From: Dietzia massiliensis
GTDB taxonomy: Bacteria; Actinomycetota; Actinomycetes; Mycobacteriales; Mycobacteriaceae
DNA: 64,000 bases
Assembly: GCF_018390595.1 (NCBI RefSeq)
Contig: NZ_JAHBAV010000004.1
Location: 1-64,000 of the forward strand
Reading direction: 5' to 3'
Shown here: piece after piece, positions 26,062-35,276 of the stretch
Numbering within the stretch: the stretch's first letter is position 1
Layout of the letters: the number at the start of each line of letters is the position of its first letter
Made by a program: the position numbers and the translations under genes
Notes under the pieces: generated by a model
What the model saw: only the letters and a program-made list of their open reading frames with translations
The model's database searches: none
Told to the model about the DNA's origin: nothing

Positions 26062-26883
26062 TCAGTCCCGTATGCGCTCGGGATGGGCGTATACCGTCGC
26101 CCGGTCGCCCCGGCTGAACCCGACGAGGGTCACGCCGGCCTCTTCCGCCAGGTCCACGGCGAGCGACGACGGGGCGCTCACCGCCGACATCACGGGGATC
26201 CCGGCCATGGACGCCTTCTGCACGAGCTCGAACGACGCCCGGCCCGACACCTGCAGGATGGTTCCCCGCAGCGGCAGTCGCCCCTCGCGCAGAGCCCAGC
26301 CCACGACCTTGTCCACGGCGTTGTGCCTGCCCACGTCCTCGCGCAGGCACAACAGCTCGCCGGCGGCGGAGAAGAGCCCCGCCGCGTGGACGCCACCCGT
26401 CTTACCGAACAGGCGTTGGTGGTCGAGGAGCCGCTCGGGCAGCGCCAGCAGCACCTCGGCGTCGACGAGGGGTTCCACCGGCTCGGCCGGGAAGTGGGTC
26501 GAGCGCCGCACCTCGTCGATCGAGTCCATGCCGCACACCCCGCAGGCGCTGCTCATCGTGGTGGCCCGCGCGGACCGGGGTGCCGGGATGTCCGGCGAGA
26601 GGGTCACCGTGAGGGTGTTGTAGTCCTGTTCGGCCCGACCGCTGACGGTGGTGCAGTAGCAGATCTCGGGCAGATGATCGCGGTGCCAGACCGCCCCCTC
26701 GGAGACCAGGTGCCCGGCGGCGAGATCCATGTCGTCGCCCGGGGTGCGCATCGTGACGACGAACGGCTGGCCGCCGACCCGGATCTCGAGCGGCTCCTCG
26801 ACGGCGAGGGTCGTCACCTCCCGCCGTGCGTCACCCCCGGCCAGAACCCGCTGCGCCCGGTGACGAGTCGTCCGTCGTCCCAT
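26062..26883 (-). CDS. fdhD: Sulfurtransferase FdhD (formate dehydrogenase accessory protein)
   Basis: 273 residues. Transfers sulfur from a cysteine desulfurase to the Mo-bis-MGD cofactor of formate dehydrogenase. The catalytic loop CGVCG gives Cys114 and Cys117. Other family blocks are LAVEEPLEIRV (26-36), FGKTGGVHAAGLF, REDVGRHNAVDKV and SGRASFELVQKA. The family's usual N-terminal extension is present, supporting the ATG at 26883 even though it overlaps the upstream glycosyltransferase gene by 53 bases. No formate dehydrogenase is in the window. Its presence fits a cell using Mo-dependent oxidoreductases. Confidence 0.94.
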   Translation of the reverse strand: MGRRTTRHRAQRVLAGGDARREVTTLAVEEPLEIRVGGQPFVVTMRTPGDDMDLAAGHLVSEGAVWHRDHLPEICYCTTVSGRAEQDYNTLTVTLSPDIPAPRSARATTMSSACGVCGMDSIDEVRRSTHFPAEPVEPLVDAEVLLALPERLLDHQRLFGKTGGVHAAGLFSAAGELLCLREDVGRHNAVDKVVGWALREGRLPLRGTILQVSGRASFELVQKASMAGIPVMSAVSAPSSLAVDLAEEAGVTLVGFSRGDRATVYAHPERIRD

Positions 26884-28174
26884 ATCCGCGCAGCCTAGCG
26901 CCGTCCGAGCGTGAGCGTCGGACCAGCACCGCCGCCAGCACCACCGTGACCAGCCAGAGCAGCGGGTAGATGTTCGTGATCACCCCGAAGACCACCGGGG
27001 GGATGTCGCCCCCGAGCATGAACAACCCGATCGCCACCCACCGGTCGTCGGGGAAGTCGGGGTTGGGGAAGCTCTGCACCCAGGCGGCCGTGGCGGCCCA
27101 GAGCAGCGGCGGCAGGAGCCAGAGATACCAGCGACGGCCGACGATCGCGTGGTGCACCGCGATGACCAGCAGCGGCACGAACCAGACCCAGTGGTGGCCC
27201 CACGAGAACGGCGACACCACCGACATCGTCATCCCGGACAGCGTCAACGCAAGGAGTTGGTGGCCGGCCCGGTGCAGCAGGGCCGCCATCGCTAGCCCGA
27301 CCACCGCGGCCACCGCCGCCAATGCCAGCCAGGCGGCGGTGGGAGCGGCGTCGACGCCGAGGACCCGGGCGAGGACCCCGCGTAGCGACTGGTTGGACAC
27401 CACCGAGTCCTGGGCGATGCGGCCCGACTCGAAGACCGTGCCCGACCAGTAGCGGGCGGCGTCCGAGGGGATCGCGAGGAAGCCGACCGCCACCGTCGCG
27501 AGGAAGGTGGCCACGGAGACCAGGGCGAGGCGCCACCGCCCGGTGACGACCCAGTGCGCCCAGAAGAACGCGGGCGTCAGTTTGATCCCCGCCGCGAGTC
27601 CGCTGCCGATGCCGGCGATGTGGCGCCACCGGGAGAAGCGGTGGTCAGTGCCGATCCGGGACAGGAGATGGTCGGCGAGGACGAGCGCCAGCAGGATGAT
27701 GTTGATCTGGCCCAGCCAGACGGTGGTGCGCACCGGCTCGAGCGACAGGCTGATCAGGGCCAGGCACAGGGACACCTGCCGGGTGACGGTGTCGGGGGCG
27801 TAGTCGAGCGCGCGGAACGACATCCGGATGACCAGGTACAACAGCCCCAGGGTGAGGGCCGTCCAGCCGGCCATCATGAGCGGTTCGGAGAGCAGCGGCA
27901 GCGGCTGGAAGAGCAACGCGGAGAACGGCGGGTAGGTGAACGGCATCTCCGCGAAGAAGCGGGCGTTGGGTCCCCAGAGCAGGCCCTCGTAGAGAGGCGT
28001 GCCGGACCGGACGGCCTCGGCACCCCACCGGTAGACGTGGGCGTCCAGGAAGCTCTGGGTGATCCCCCACCACGGGGTCCGCTCGTCGGGTGCGCGCAGG
28101 ACCATGACCACCGACGCCAGCGCCAGCAGGGCCAGTGGTCCGCGCAGCCAGTAGGTGGTGGGAAGCACTCGCAC
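26831..28174 (-). CDS. GT87-family polyprenol-phosphate mannosyltransferase-like membrane protein
   Basis: 447 residues with about ten hydrophobic helices, of the DUF2029/GT87 type. In mycolic-acid bacteria such enzymes transfer mannose from polyprenyl phosphate to lipomannan or arabinan on the outer face. The expected acidic residue of the first extracytoplasmic loop is visible in SFLDAHVYRWGAEAV (about 42-56), followed by PLYEG and FTYPPFSALLF. WLGQINIILLALVL and AAGIKLTPAFFWAHW are typical later blocks. The GTG start at 28174 has no clear ribosome binding site and may be leaderless. The C-terminal 17 codons overlap fdhD. Confidence 0.82.
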   Translation of the reverse strand: MRVLPTTYWLRGPLALLALASVVMVLRAPDERTPWWGITQSFLDAHVYRWGAEAVRSGTPLYEGLLWGPNARFFAEMPFTYPPFSALLFQPLPLLSEPLMMAGWTALTLGLLYLVIRMSFRALDYAPDTVTRQVSLCLALISLSLEPVRTTVWLGQINIILLALVLADHLLSRIGTDHRFSRWRHIAGIGSGLAAGIKLTPAFFWAHWVVTGRWRLALVSVATFLATVAVGFLAIPSDAARYWSGTVFESGRIAQDSVVSNQSLRGVLARVLGVDAAPTAAWLALAAVAAVVGLAMAALLHRAGHQLLALTLSGMTMSVVSPFSWGHHWVWFVPLLVIAVHHAIVGRRWYLWLLPPLLWAATAAWVQSFPNPDFPDDRWVAIGLFMLGGDIPPVVFGVITNIYPLLWLVTVVLAAVLVRRSRSDGARLRGYGTTDDSSPGAAGSGRG

Positions 28175-28277
28175 AGTGGCAGAGCCTAGCCCTCGTCGGC
28201 GCGGGGGGGGGGGAGTCCGTCACTCCGCCACCGCCCCGAGATGGGCGCGGCCGACGCGTCGGTCGTCCCGAACTCGA

Positions 28278-28334
28278 CGAGAAGGCAGTTCCGCACGCAT
28301 CCACTCGGGCGATGTGTGCGGAACTGTCTTCTCG
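28278..28334. repeat. 23-bp-arm inverted repeat between cysE and the GT87 gene
   Basis: Arms 28278-28300 and 28312-28334 (core CAGTTCCGCAC) match at 21 of 23 positions; both differences are compatible with G-U pairing in RNA. The loop is 11 bases. It lies 62 bases past the cysE stop and may act as terminator of cysK-cysE, but the stem is far longer than the other terminators here. Just beyond it, 28203-28213 is an 11-base G run. Confidence 0.65.
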
Positions 28335-28395
28335 ACGGCACGGCGGGGCCGGCGCGGCGAGGTCGGCAGGGCGTGGGCGCCGCCGGGCGGCCCGG

Positions 28396-29004
28396 CTAGA
28401 TGTAGATGGCCGGGTCGATGTAGAACTGCGCGTCGCGCAGCTCCTCCTTGGTCGACTTGGACGGGCGGGCCTCACCGGGGACGCCTACGACGATCGAGTT
28501 CGCGGGGGCGCTCTTGACGACGACGGCGTTGGCGCCCACCGACGAGTCGTCCCCGATCTCCACGGGTCCGAGGATCTTGGCCCCGGCACCCACGGTCACG
28601 CGATCCCCGAGCGTCGGATGCCGCTTGACCTGCTTGAGCGAGACGCCGCCGAGAGTGACGCCGTGGTAGATCATGCAGTCGTCGCCGATCTCGGCGGTCT
28701 CGCCGATGACGACGCCCATCCCGTGGTCGATGAAGAACCGCCGACCGATGGTGGCGCCGGGGTGGATCTCGATCCCCGTGAGGAACCGGGCGAACTGGGA
28801 CAGTACGCGCCCGGCGGTCCGGCCGGCGCCGCCGGCGTTCCATAGCCGGTGCGAGAGCCGGTGGAACCAGATGGCGTGGAGGCCGGAGTAGACGACGGCG
28901 TTCTCGACGTCGCCCCGGGCGGCGGGGTCATGGGCGCGCGCCGCGGCGAGGTCCTCGCGCAGCGTGCGCCAGAACCCCACCGGGCGATCGGACGTCGGCG
29001 TCAT
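28396..29004 (-). CDS. cysE: Serine O-acetyltransferase CysE
   Basis: 202 residues. Acetylates L-serine with acetyl-CoA to O-acetylserine, the substrate of CysK. An N-terminal helical part (1-65) precedes a left-handed beta-helix of hexapeptide repeats (about 70-170). The catalytic motifs [20 protein letters not shown] and IYHGVTLGG are present. Shorter than the E. coli enzyme because most of the N-terminal helical domain is lacking, as in other short EpsC-type enzymes. The ATG at 29004 overlaps the cysK stop (TGATG), so the two are coupled. Confidence 0.94.
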   Translation of the reverse strand: MTPTSDRPVGFWRTLREDLAAARAHDPAARGDVENAVVYSGLHAIWFHRLSHRLWNAGGAGRTAGRVLSQFARFLTGIEIHPGATIGRRFFIDHGMGVVIGETAEIGDDCMIYHGVTLGGVSLKQVKRHPTLGDRVTVGAGAKILGPVEIGDDSSVGANAVVVKSAPANSIVVGVPGEARPSKSTKEELRDAQFYIDPAIYI

Positions 29005-29939
29005 CAGTCGCGGTAGTCCTCGAACAGCATCGTGGAGACGTAGCGCTCACCGTAGTCGCACACGATGACGACGATGGTCTTGCCGGCGTTCTCGGGGCGC
29101 TTGGCGATCTCGAGGGCGGCCCACACGTTGGCGCCGGAGGAGATGCCCGCGAGGATGCCCTCCTCCTTGCCGAGCCGCTTGGCGATCTCCAGCGAGTCCT
29201 CGAGGGTCACGTCGATGACCTCGTCGTAGATCTCGCGGTCGAGGATCTCGGGCACGAAGTTGGCGCCCAGGCCCTGGATCTTGTGCGGTCCGGCCTTGCC
29301 CTCGGTCAGCAGCGGCGAGTCCTTGGGCTCGACGGCGACGATGTGCAGGTCCGACTTCTGCGAGCGCAGGTAGTTGCCCGCGCCGGAGATGGTGCCGCCG
29401 GTGCCGATGCCGGCCACGAACACGTCGATGTCGCCGTCCGTGTCCTCCCAGATTTCGGCGCCGGTGGTGCGGCGGTGGACGTCCACGTTGGCGGGATTGG
29501 CGAACTGGCGCGCCAGGACGGCGTTCTCACGCGTCGCGGCGATCTCCTCGGCCTTGGCCACCGCACCCTTCATGCCCTCGGAGCCCGGCGTGAGGATGAG
29601 CTCGGCACCGTAGGCGCGCATCACGGCGCGGCGCTCGACCGACATGGTGTCGGGCATGACGATGACGGCCTTGAAACCGCGGGCCGCCGCGACCATGGAC
29701 AGCGCGATACCGGTGTTGCCGGACGTGCCCTCGACGATCGTGCCACCGGGCTTGAGGCCGCCCGACGCCACCGCGTCGTCGATGATCGCCGCGCCGATGC
29801 GGTCCTTCACGCTCGCGGCCGGGTTGGCGGACTCGAGCTTGGCCAGGACGGTGGCCTGCAGTCCCTCGGTCAGGGAGTTGAGACGGACCAGCGGGGTCTT
29901 GCCGATGGTCTCAGAGATGTCGGAGTAGATCTGCGCCAT
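29004..29939 (-). CDS. cysK: O-acetylserine sulfhydrylase (cysteine synthase A) CysK
   Basis: 311 residues, PLP-dependent, making cysteine from O-acetylserine and sulfide. The PLP lysine is Lys45 (SVKDRIGAA). The substrate loop is TSGNTGIAL, and [13 protein letters not shown] is the phosphate-binding glycine loop. Ends with [14 protein letters not shown], the usual CysK tail. First gene of cysK-cysE. The upstream region contains a minus-strand TACACT that could be a -10 box, and a dyad-like AATAGACAGACCTGTTCATT near 29966-29985, possible sulfur-responsive control. Confidence 0.96.
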   Translation of the reverse strand: MAQIYSDISETIGKTPLVRLNSLTEGLQATVLAKLESANPAASVKDRIGAAIIDDAVASGGLKPGGTIVEGTSGNTGIALSMVAAARGFKAVIVMPDTMSVERRAVMRAYGAELILTPGSEGMKGAVAKAEEIAATRENAVLARQFANPANVDVHRRTTGAEIWEDTDGDIDVFVAGIGTGGTISGAGNYLRSQKSDLHIVAVEPKDSPLLTEGKAGPHKIQGLGANFVPEILDREIYDEVIDVTLEDSLEIAKRLGKEEGILAGISSGANVWAALEIAKRPENAGKTIVVIVCDYGERYVSTMLFEDYRD

Positions 29940-30112
29940 GGTGTGTTCCGTTCTGAAGAATGAACAGGTCTGTCTATTCGCGAGTGTACGCGATAGGTCG
30001 AGATGGCACGAGGGTGTGGCCAGGGAATGGTCCCCTGATTGCCACGAGCGCCCGTCGGGCCGATAATCGACTGCGCTCCATTTTCATCGTCGCCCGAAAG
30101 GCCGCCTCCGGC

Positions 30113-31921
30113 ATGCGCGAGATCACCGTCCCCGCCCAGCGAAACTTCATACGTTCCGACCTGATCCCGGTGGTGGCGCGAGGGCGCGCCGCCACGGCGC
30201 CGCGGGCGGTCCCGTTCGACCATCACGTCGACGGCCGGTGGCGATCCGTCTCCAACGCCGAACTCGTCGAGCGCGTGGACAGGATCGCGGCCGGACTCAT
30301 CGCGGCCGGCGTCGAGCCCGGGGACAGGGTCGCGCTCATGGCCGGAACCCGCCTCGAATGGGTGCTGGTCGATCTCGCCGTCTGGACCGCCGGAGCCATC
30401 ACCGTGCCGATCTACCCGTCATCCTCGGCGGGGCAACTCGAATGGATTCTCGCCGACTCCGCGGCGAAGGTTCTCGTGGCCGAGAACGATGAACACGTCG
30501 TCGTCGTCGGAGACACGACCGTCCCCGACACCTGCACCCGGATCCTCTACCTGGACGACGGCGGGCTCGAGGCCCTCGAGGCCGACGGCGAGTCCGTCGA
30601 GGCCGAGACCCTGGACGCCGCGGTGGCCACTCTTGAGCTCGACACCCCCGCCTCGATCATCTACACCTCCGGCACCACCGGACGGCCCAAAGGTTGCGTG
30701 ATCACCCACCGCAACCTCCTGTCGGAGTGTCACGCGCTGCTCGACCACCCCATCGGGTCGATGGCGCAGCAGGGCAAGAAGGTCCTGATGTTCCTGCCAC
30801 TGGCCCACGTGCTCGCCCGCGCCGTGACCTACACGGTCTACCTCGGTGACGCGACCGTCGACTTCTGGGACGACACCTCCACCATCCTCCCGCGCTTCGC
30901 CGATTTCCGGCCGCACATGATTCTCGGGGTCCCCCGCGTCTTCGAGAAGGTGCGCGACGGGATCGCCACGAAGGCCGCCGCCAAGGGCGCGGTTCAGAGG
31001 CGGATCTTCGAGCGCGCCGAAGCGGTCGCCATCGAGGATAGCCGTCTGCGCGGCAACGACGGACTGGACGACGCGCGCCGGCCCTCGCTCCTGCACGCCG
31101 CCCGGTACAAGGCTCTCGACCTGCTCGTGTACAGGGCCATCCGCGCGGCGCTCGGCGGTCGCTGTGAGTACGCCATCTCCGGCGGAGGCGCCCTGCCTGA
31201 CCGCATCTCGCACTTCTTCCGCGGAGCCGGCGTGCCCGTCTACGAGGGCTACGGGCTCACCGAGAGCACCGCCGCCGCGACCGTGAACGGCCCCGGTTGC
31301 CAGCGCATCGGCACCGTCGGGCGACCCGTGGCCGGGACGAGCGTCCGGATCGCCGACAGTGGTGAGGTGGAACTGGCCGGCGAGCTGATCTTCGACCGCT
31401 ACTGGAACAACGAGGAGGCCACCGCCGAGGCCGTCCGCGACGGCTGGTTCGCCACCGGTGACCTCGGCTCGCTCGACCCGGACGGTTACCTGACGATCAC
31501 CGGTCGCGCCAAGGAGATCATCGTCACCGCCGGCGGTAAGAACGTCTCGCCGGGGCAGATCGAGGACGCGATCCGGGCGCATCGGCTCGTCGGCCACGCG
31601 GTCCTCATCGGTGAGGCCCGCAAGTTCGTCTCCGCGCTGATCACGGTGGATGAGGACGAGCTCAAGAACTGGGCGGAAGAGAACGATCACGGCGGCCGGC
31701 CGGCCGAGGACCTGGTCACCGACCCCGCGCTGCGCGCCGAGATCCAGGCCGCCGTGGACGATGCCAATCGGCAGGTCTCGCACGCCGAGGGCGTCAAGAA
31801 GTTCGTCGTACTGCCCCGCGACTTCACCGAGGACTCGGGCGAGTTGACGGCGACCCTCAAGGTCAAGCGGCACGTGGTCGAGCAGCACTACGCCGAGCAG
31901 ATCGAGGGCATGTACGCCTGA
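30113..31921 (+). CDS. Long-chain fatty-acid-CoA ligase (AMP-dependent synthetase)
   Basis: 602 residues. Activates fatty acids to acyl-CoA through an acyl-AMP. The AMP-binding P-loop is YTSGTTGRPKGC (about 180-191). EGYGLTESTAAATVN is the adenine/acyl motif, and GWFATGDLGSLDPDGYLTITGR is the hinge region with the catalytic aspartate. The C-terminal lysine region is GELTATLKVKRHVV. It belongs to the FadD15/FAA1-like long-chain group. I chose the ATG at 30113 (MREITVPAQRNFIRSD), 11 bases after AAAGG; upstream frames to 29960 run into the divergent cysK promoter. Convergent with a paralogue (31983-33773). Confidence 0.9.
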   Translation: MREITVPAQRNFIRSDLIPVVARGRAATAPRAVPFDHHVDGRWRSVSNAELVERVDRIAAGLIAAGVEPGDRVALMAGTRLEWVLVDLAVWTAGAITVPIYPSSSAGQLEWILADSAAKVLVAENDEHVVVVGDTTVPDTCTRILYLDDGGLEALEADGESVEAETLDAAVATLELDTPASIIYTSGTTGRPKGCVITHRNLLSECHALLDHPIGSMAQQGKKVLMFLPLAHVLARAVTYTVYLGDATVDFWDDTSTILPRFADFRPHMILGVPRVFEKVRDGIATKAAAKGAVQRRIFERAEAVAIEDSRLRGNDGLDDARRPSLLHAARYKALDLLVYRAIRAALGGRCEYAISGGGALPDRISHFFRGAGVPVYEGYGLTESTAAATVNGPGCQRIGTVGRPVAGTSVRIADSGEVELAGELIFDRYWNNEEATAEAVRDGWFATGDLGSLDPDGYLTITGRAKEIIVTAGGKNVSPGQIEDAIRAHRLVGHAVLIGEARKFVSALITVDEDELKNWAEENDHGGRPAEDLVTDPALRAEIQAAVDDANRQVSHAEGVKKFVVLPRDFTEDSGELTATLKVKRHVVEQHYAEQIEGMYA

Positions 31922-31931
31922 TCGGGCGGAT

Positions 31932-31972
31932 GTGGGAGCGCCCGGAACCCGTCCGGGCCCGGGCGCTCCCAC
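31932..31972. terminator. Bidirectional terminator between two acyl-CoA ligase genes
   Basis: Perfect 14-bp stem, arms 31932-31945 and 31959-31972 (GTGGGAGCGCCCGG and its complement) with a 13-base loop. It sits in the 61-base gap between two convergent genes, 11 bases from each stop, so it can end transcription in both directions. Confidence 0.85.
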
Positions 31973-31982
31973 GATCGGCGGA

Positions 31983-33773
31983 TCAGGCGTCGGTGTACAG
32001 CGACTCGATCTCGCTGCCGAACCGGTCGTGCACGACGTTGCGCTTGAGCTTGAGGGTGGGAGTGAGTTCGCCGGACTCGACGGAGAACTCGGCCGCGAGG
32101 ATCTTGAACTTGCGGATGGATTCCGCGCGGGAGACCGACTTGTTGGCCCGGTCCACCGCGTCCTGGACCGCGCCGACCAGGTCGCCGTCCTGCAGCAGGT
32201 CCGAGACCTCGCCGGTCTTGCCGTGCCTGTCCCGCCACGCGGGGAACGTCTCCGGGTCGATCGTGACGAGCGCCGCGATGTAGCTGCGGTTGTCGCCCAC
32301 CACGACGGCCTGGCTGATCAGCGGGTCGGAGGTGAGCAGGTCCTCGAGCTGTGACGGCGAGACGTTCTTCCCGCCGGCGGTGACGATGAGGTCCTTCTTG
32401 CGACCCGTGATGGACAGGTAGCCGTCGGAGTCGAGTTCGCCGATGTCACCGGTGTGGTACCACTCGCCGGTCCACGCGGCCTCGCTCGCCTCCGGGTTTC
32501 GCCAGTAGCCCTTGAACAGTGTCTTGGCCTTGGCCAGGACCTCGCCGTCCTCGGCGATGCGGATTGTGACGCCCGGGATCGGCGTGCCGACGGTGCCGAT
32601 CTTGGCCCGGTTGGTCGGGTTGACGGTGAGCACGCCCGAGGATTCGGTCAGGCCGTAGCCCTCGAGCAGGTCGAACCCGGCGCCGCGGAAGAAGTGGCCC
32701 AGGCGGGCGCCCAGCGGCCCACCGCCCGAGATGATGCGGTCGCATTCGCCGCCCAGTGCGTCGTGCAGCTTCGAGTAGACGAGCTTCGAGTAGAGCTTCT
32801 GCTTGACCTTCAGCGCGGCCGACGGCCGACCGCCGTTCTCGAGGGCCTTGGAGTAGTCGATGGCCGTCTGGACGGCGGCCTTGAAGATCTTGGCCTTGGC
32901 GCCGCCGGCGTTCTCGGCCTTTGCCGCGGCGGAGTTGTAGACCTTCTCCAGCACGCGCGGCACCGACACCAGGAAGGTGGGGTGGATCTCGCCGAGGCGC
33001 TCGATGACCTTGGTGGTGTCGGGCTCGTGGGCCACGGCCACGCGCTTGTAGAAGCAGGACACCTCCAGGATGCGGGCGAGGACGTGGGCCAGGGGCAGGA
33101 AGATGAGGGTGCGGCTGTTGGGGACGAACGCGTCCTGGAGTTGCTCCTCGACCGACACGACGACGCCGCCGAACCCGCCGTGCGCGATCTCGCAGCCCTT
33201 GGGGTTGCCGGTGGTGCCGGAGGTGTAGACGATCGCGCAGGGGTCCTCGTGGCCCGCGGCGAGCGAGGCCTTCTCGAGATCCTCGTCCGAGACGCCGGCG
33301 CCCGCCTCGGTGAGCTGGGCGACGAGGTCGCCCTCGATCACCAGGATGTCGCCGGACCAGTCGGTGCCGCCGGTCAGCACCTCGCGCAGCTCGAGGTTCT
33401 CGACGACCGCGACGGTCGCCCCGGAGTCGGTGAGGATCCAGTCGCACTGCGCGGACGAGGACGTCTCGTAGATCGGCACGGTGACCGCGCCGGCGGCCCA
33501 GGCCGCCCAGGCGATGAGCGACCACTCGTAGCGGGTGTGGCTCATGATCGCCAGTCGGTCGCCGGGCTTCACGCCCCGGGCGATGAGGCCCTTGGCCACG
33601 CCCTTGACCTCCTCCAGGTACTGGGCGCAGGTGACCTCCTTCCAGTCGCCGCCGACGAGGCGCAGCACGGCGACGTCGTTCGGCGCCTCCTGTGCGTTCT
33701 TGAACACGAGTCTCGACAGGTTCTCGACGGGGAAGGGTTTGGCGGCTGGCGGGGTGGCGAACTCGGTCGTCAT
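31983..33773 (-). CDS. Long-chain fatty-acid-CoA ligase (FadD15-like)
   Basis: 596 residues, a paralogue of the enzyme encoded convergently at 30113-31921. The P-loop is YTSGTTGNPKGC, the later motifs EGYGLTESSGVLTVN and GEWYHTGDIGELDSDGYLSI, and the catalytic lysine region GELTPTLKLKRNVV. The sequence resembles mycobacterial FadD15, which makes acyl-CoA for lipid synthesis or breakdown. The ATG at 33773 (MTTEFATPPAAKPFP) has AAGGA five bases upstream. A frame reaching 33833 is less likely. The two copies are diverged, so this is not a recent duplication. Confidence 0.92.
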   Translation of the reverse strand: MTTEFATPPAAKPFPVENLSRLVFKNAQEAPNDVAVLRLVGGDWKEVTCAQYLEEVKGVAKGLIARGVKPGDRLAIMSHTRYEWSLIAWAAWAAGAVTVPIYETSSSAQCDWILTDSGATVAVVENLELREVLTGGTDWSGDILVIEGDLVAQLTEAGAGVSDEDLEKASLAAGHEDPCAIVYTSGTTGNPKGCEIAHGGFGGVVVSVEEQLQDAFVPNSRTLIFLPLAHVLARILEVSCFYKRVAVAHEPDTTKVIERLGEIHPTFLVSVPRVLEKVYNSAAAKAENAGGAKAKIFKAAVQTAIDYSKALENGGRPSAALKVKQKLYSKLVYSKLHDALGGECDRIISGGGPLGARLGHFFRGAGFDLLEGYGLTESSGVLTVNPTNRAKIGTVGTPIPGVTIRIAEDGEVLAKAKTLFKGYWRNPEASEAAWTGEWYHTGDIGELDSDGYLSITGRKKDLIVTAGGKNVSPSQLEDLLTSDPLISQAVVVGDNRSYIAALVTIDPETFPAWRDRHGKTGEVSDLLQDGDLVGAVQDAVDRANKSVSRAESIRKFKILAAEFSVESGELTPTLKLKRNVVHDRFGSEIESLYTDA

Positions 33774-33910
33774 CTCGGTCCTTAGGTCATGTGTGGCTTG
33801 CATCACTGACGATTGTAGAGGGGTCGGCCGCATCCCGTGGCTAGCGCCGCTTATTCGGATTCGCTTATGAGGCTGCCGTCATGTTTTGTGATTCCCGTTA
33901 CACTGATGAC

Positions 33911-35107
33911 ATGTCGGCGGGGAGGCCAGCCGTGGCCAGCGCGATCGTCGCGCAGTCGTGGGAGCGCAGCAGGCGACGGGGGATCGACCCGGATCGGGCG
34001 GATCCGCCGGTCGACCTGCAGGGCCCCGCCCTGTCCGAGCACCTGGCCGCGCACCGGATGGCGGCGGTGCTGCCCATGGTCGAGAAGGTCCTGGTGTCCG
34101 GGGTCGTGACCAGCGGGCACCTCGTGGCGGTGGCCGACGCCGACGGCCGGCTCCTGTGGCTGTACGGGGACCGCGGGGTGAGGTCCCGGGCGGAGCGGAT
34201 GGCGTTCGTGCCGGGGGCGCTGTGGAGCGACGACGCGGTGGGGGCGAACGCGCCGGGCCTCGCGCTGCGGCACGACGTCCCGGTGCGGGTGCGCGGCGCG
34301 GAGCACTTCCTCGCGCCCGCCCACTCGTGGAGCTGCTCGGCTGCGCCGGTCCATGACCCCGTGACAGGGCGGGTGGTCGGCGGTATCGACGTGACCGGCC
34401 ACGACTCCGCGGCCTCCGACGAGATGCTCGCCCTGGTCAGGGCCACTGCGTTGCTCGCCGAGGCCGAGCTGCGGTCGACCCCGGCCGGCGTGCTCGTGCC
34501 CGGGACGGCGGGGGCGGCGGAGGCGACGGCGACCGGGCCGCGCCTCCTCGAGGTCCTCGGAACCGCCCGCCCGGGGCTCTCCGGCCACGGCCCGCTCACC
34601 GGCCGGCACGCCGAGATCCTCGTCCTGCTCGCCGCCCACCCCGGCGGCCTGTCCGGAGGGGCGCTCGCCGAGCTCCTCGCCGAGGGCCGGCTCGGCGACG
34701 TCAGCGTCCGCGCCGAGATGTCGAGGCTGCGCCGCGTCCTGGGGCCCGAGGTCATCGGCTCCCGGCCGTACCGGCTGGCGCCCGGGGCCGTGGAGACCGA
34801 TGCCGACCGGGTGGTCGCCCTGCTCGACACCGACGTGGACGCCGCCGTGGCGGCCTACCCCGGCCCGCTCCTGCCGACCTCCGACGCGCCGGGCGTCGCC
34901 GACCTGCGGGAAGAGCTGCACGCCCGGGTCCGCGCCGCCGCGCTGGGCGCGGGATCGGTGCGGGCCCTGCGCGCCTGGACCGCCGGCCCCGGTCGCGAGG
35001 ACCCCGACGCCTGGCGGGCCCTGGGGTCGCTGCCCGACCTCTCCCCGGCGGCGAGGTCCTCGGCCCGCTCCGTGCACCGGGTGTTGGACGACCGCCTGGG
35101 GGCCTGA
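33911..35107 (+). CDS. GAF-domain regulator with C-terminal winged helix, next to aldehyde dehydrogenase
   Basis: 398 residues. The N-terminal half (about 20-180) looks like the GAF sensor region of AcoR-type activators (AIVAQSWERSRRRGIDPD, then FVPGALWSDDAVGANAPG and HSWSCSAAPVHDP). The AAA+ and Fis domains of AcoR are absent. The C-terminal part (about 220-290) reads as an OmpR-like winged helix, LTGRHAEILVLLAAHPGG then SVRAEMSRLRRVLG and SRPYRLAPG. The ATG at 33911 lies seven bases after TACACT with no ribosome binding site, so the mRNA is probably leaderless. The gene reads into the aldehyde dehydrogenase and DUF779 genes and is probably their aldehyde- or alcohol-responsive regulator. 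Confidence 0.8.
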   Translation: MSAGRPAVASAIVAQSWERSRRRGIDPDRADPPVDLQGPALSEHLAAHRMAAVLPMVEKVLVSGVVTSGHLVAVADADGRLLWLYGDRGVRSRAERMAFVPGALWSDDAVGANAPGLALRHDVPVRVRGAEHFLAPAHSWSCSAAPVHDPVTGRVVGGIDVTGHDSAASDEMLALVRATALLAEAELRSTPAGVLVPGTAGAAEATATGPRLLEVLGTARPGLSGHGPLTGRHAEILVLLAAHPGGLSGGALAELLAEGRLGDVSVRAEMSRLRRVLGPEVIGSRPYRLAPGAVETDADRVVALLDTDVDAAVAAYPGPLLPTSDAPGVADLREELHARVRAAALGAGSVRALRAWTAGPGREDPDAWRALGSLPDLSPAARSSARSVHRVLDDRLGA

Positions 35108-35184
35108 GCGCCTCGTCGTCGTCGCCCCGGTTCCTCCCACGCCGCCCGTGGCCGCCCCTGGCCGCCCTCGCCGCTCCGCGCGGC

Positions 35185-35202
35185 GTGCAACGTCCGTGCA
35201 AC
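35185..35202. promoter_or_regulatory. Twin GTGCAAC direct repeat upstream of the aldehyde dehydrogenase gene
   Basis: GTGCAAC occurs at 35185-35191 and 35196-35202, 11 bases apart (one helical turn), about 75 bases before the aldehyde dehydrogenase start. It is a candidate binding site for the adjacent GAF regulator. The rest of this 169-base gap shows no other clear signal. Confidence 0.35.
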
Positions 35203-35276
35203 CCTCCCGCGATTAGTGTCCTGCATCACAGTCGCCGGCCGTCGGGGCCGGCGCGCGCAGACGAGAGGTGCCCGAC

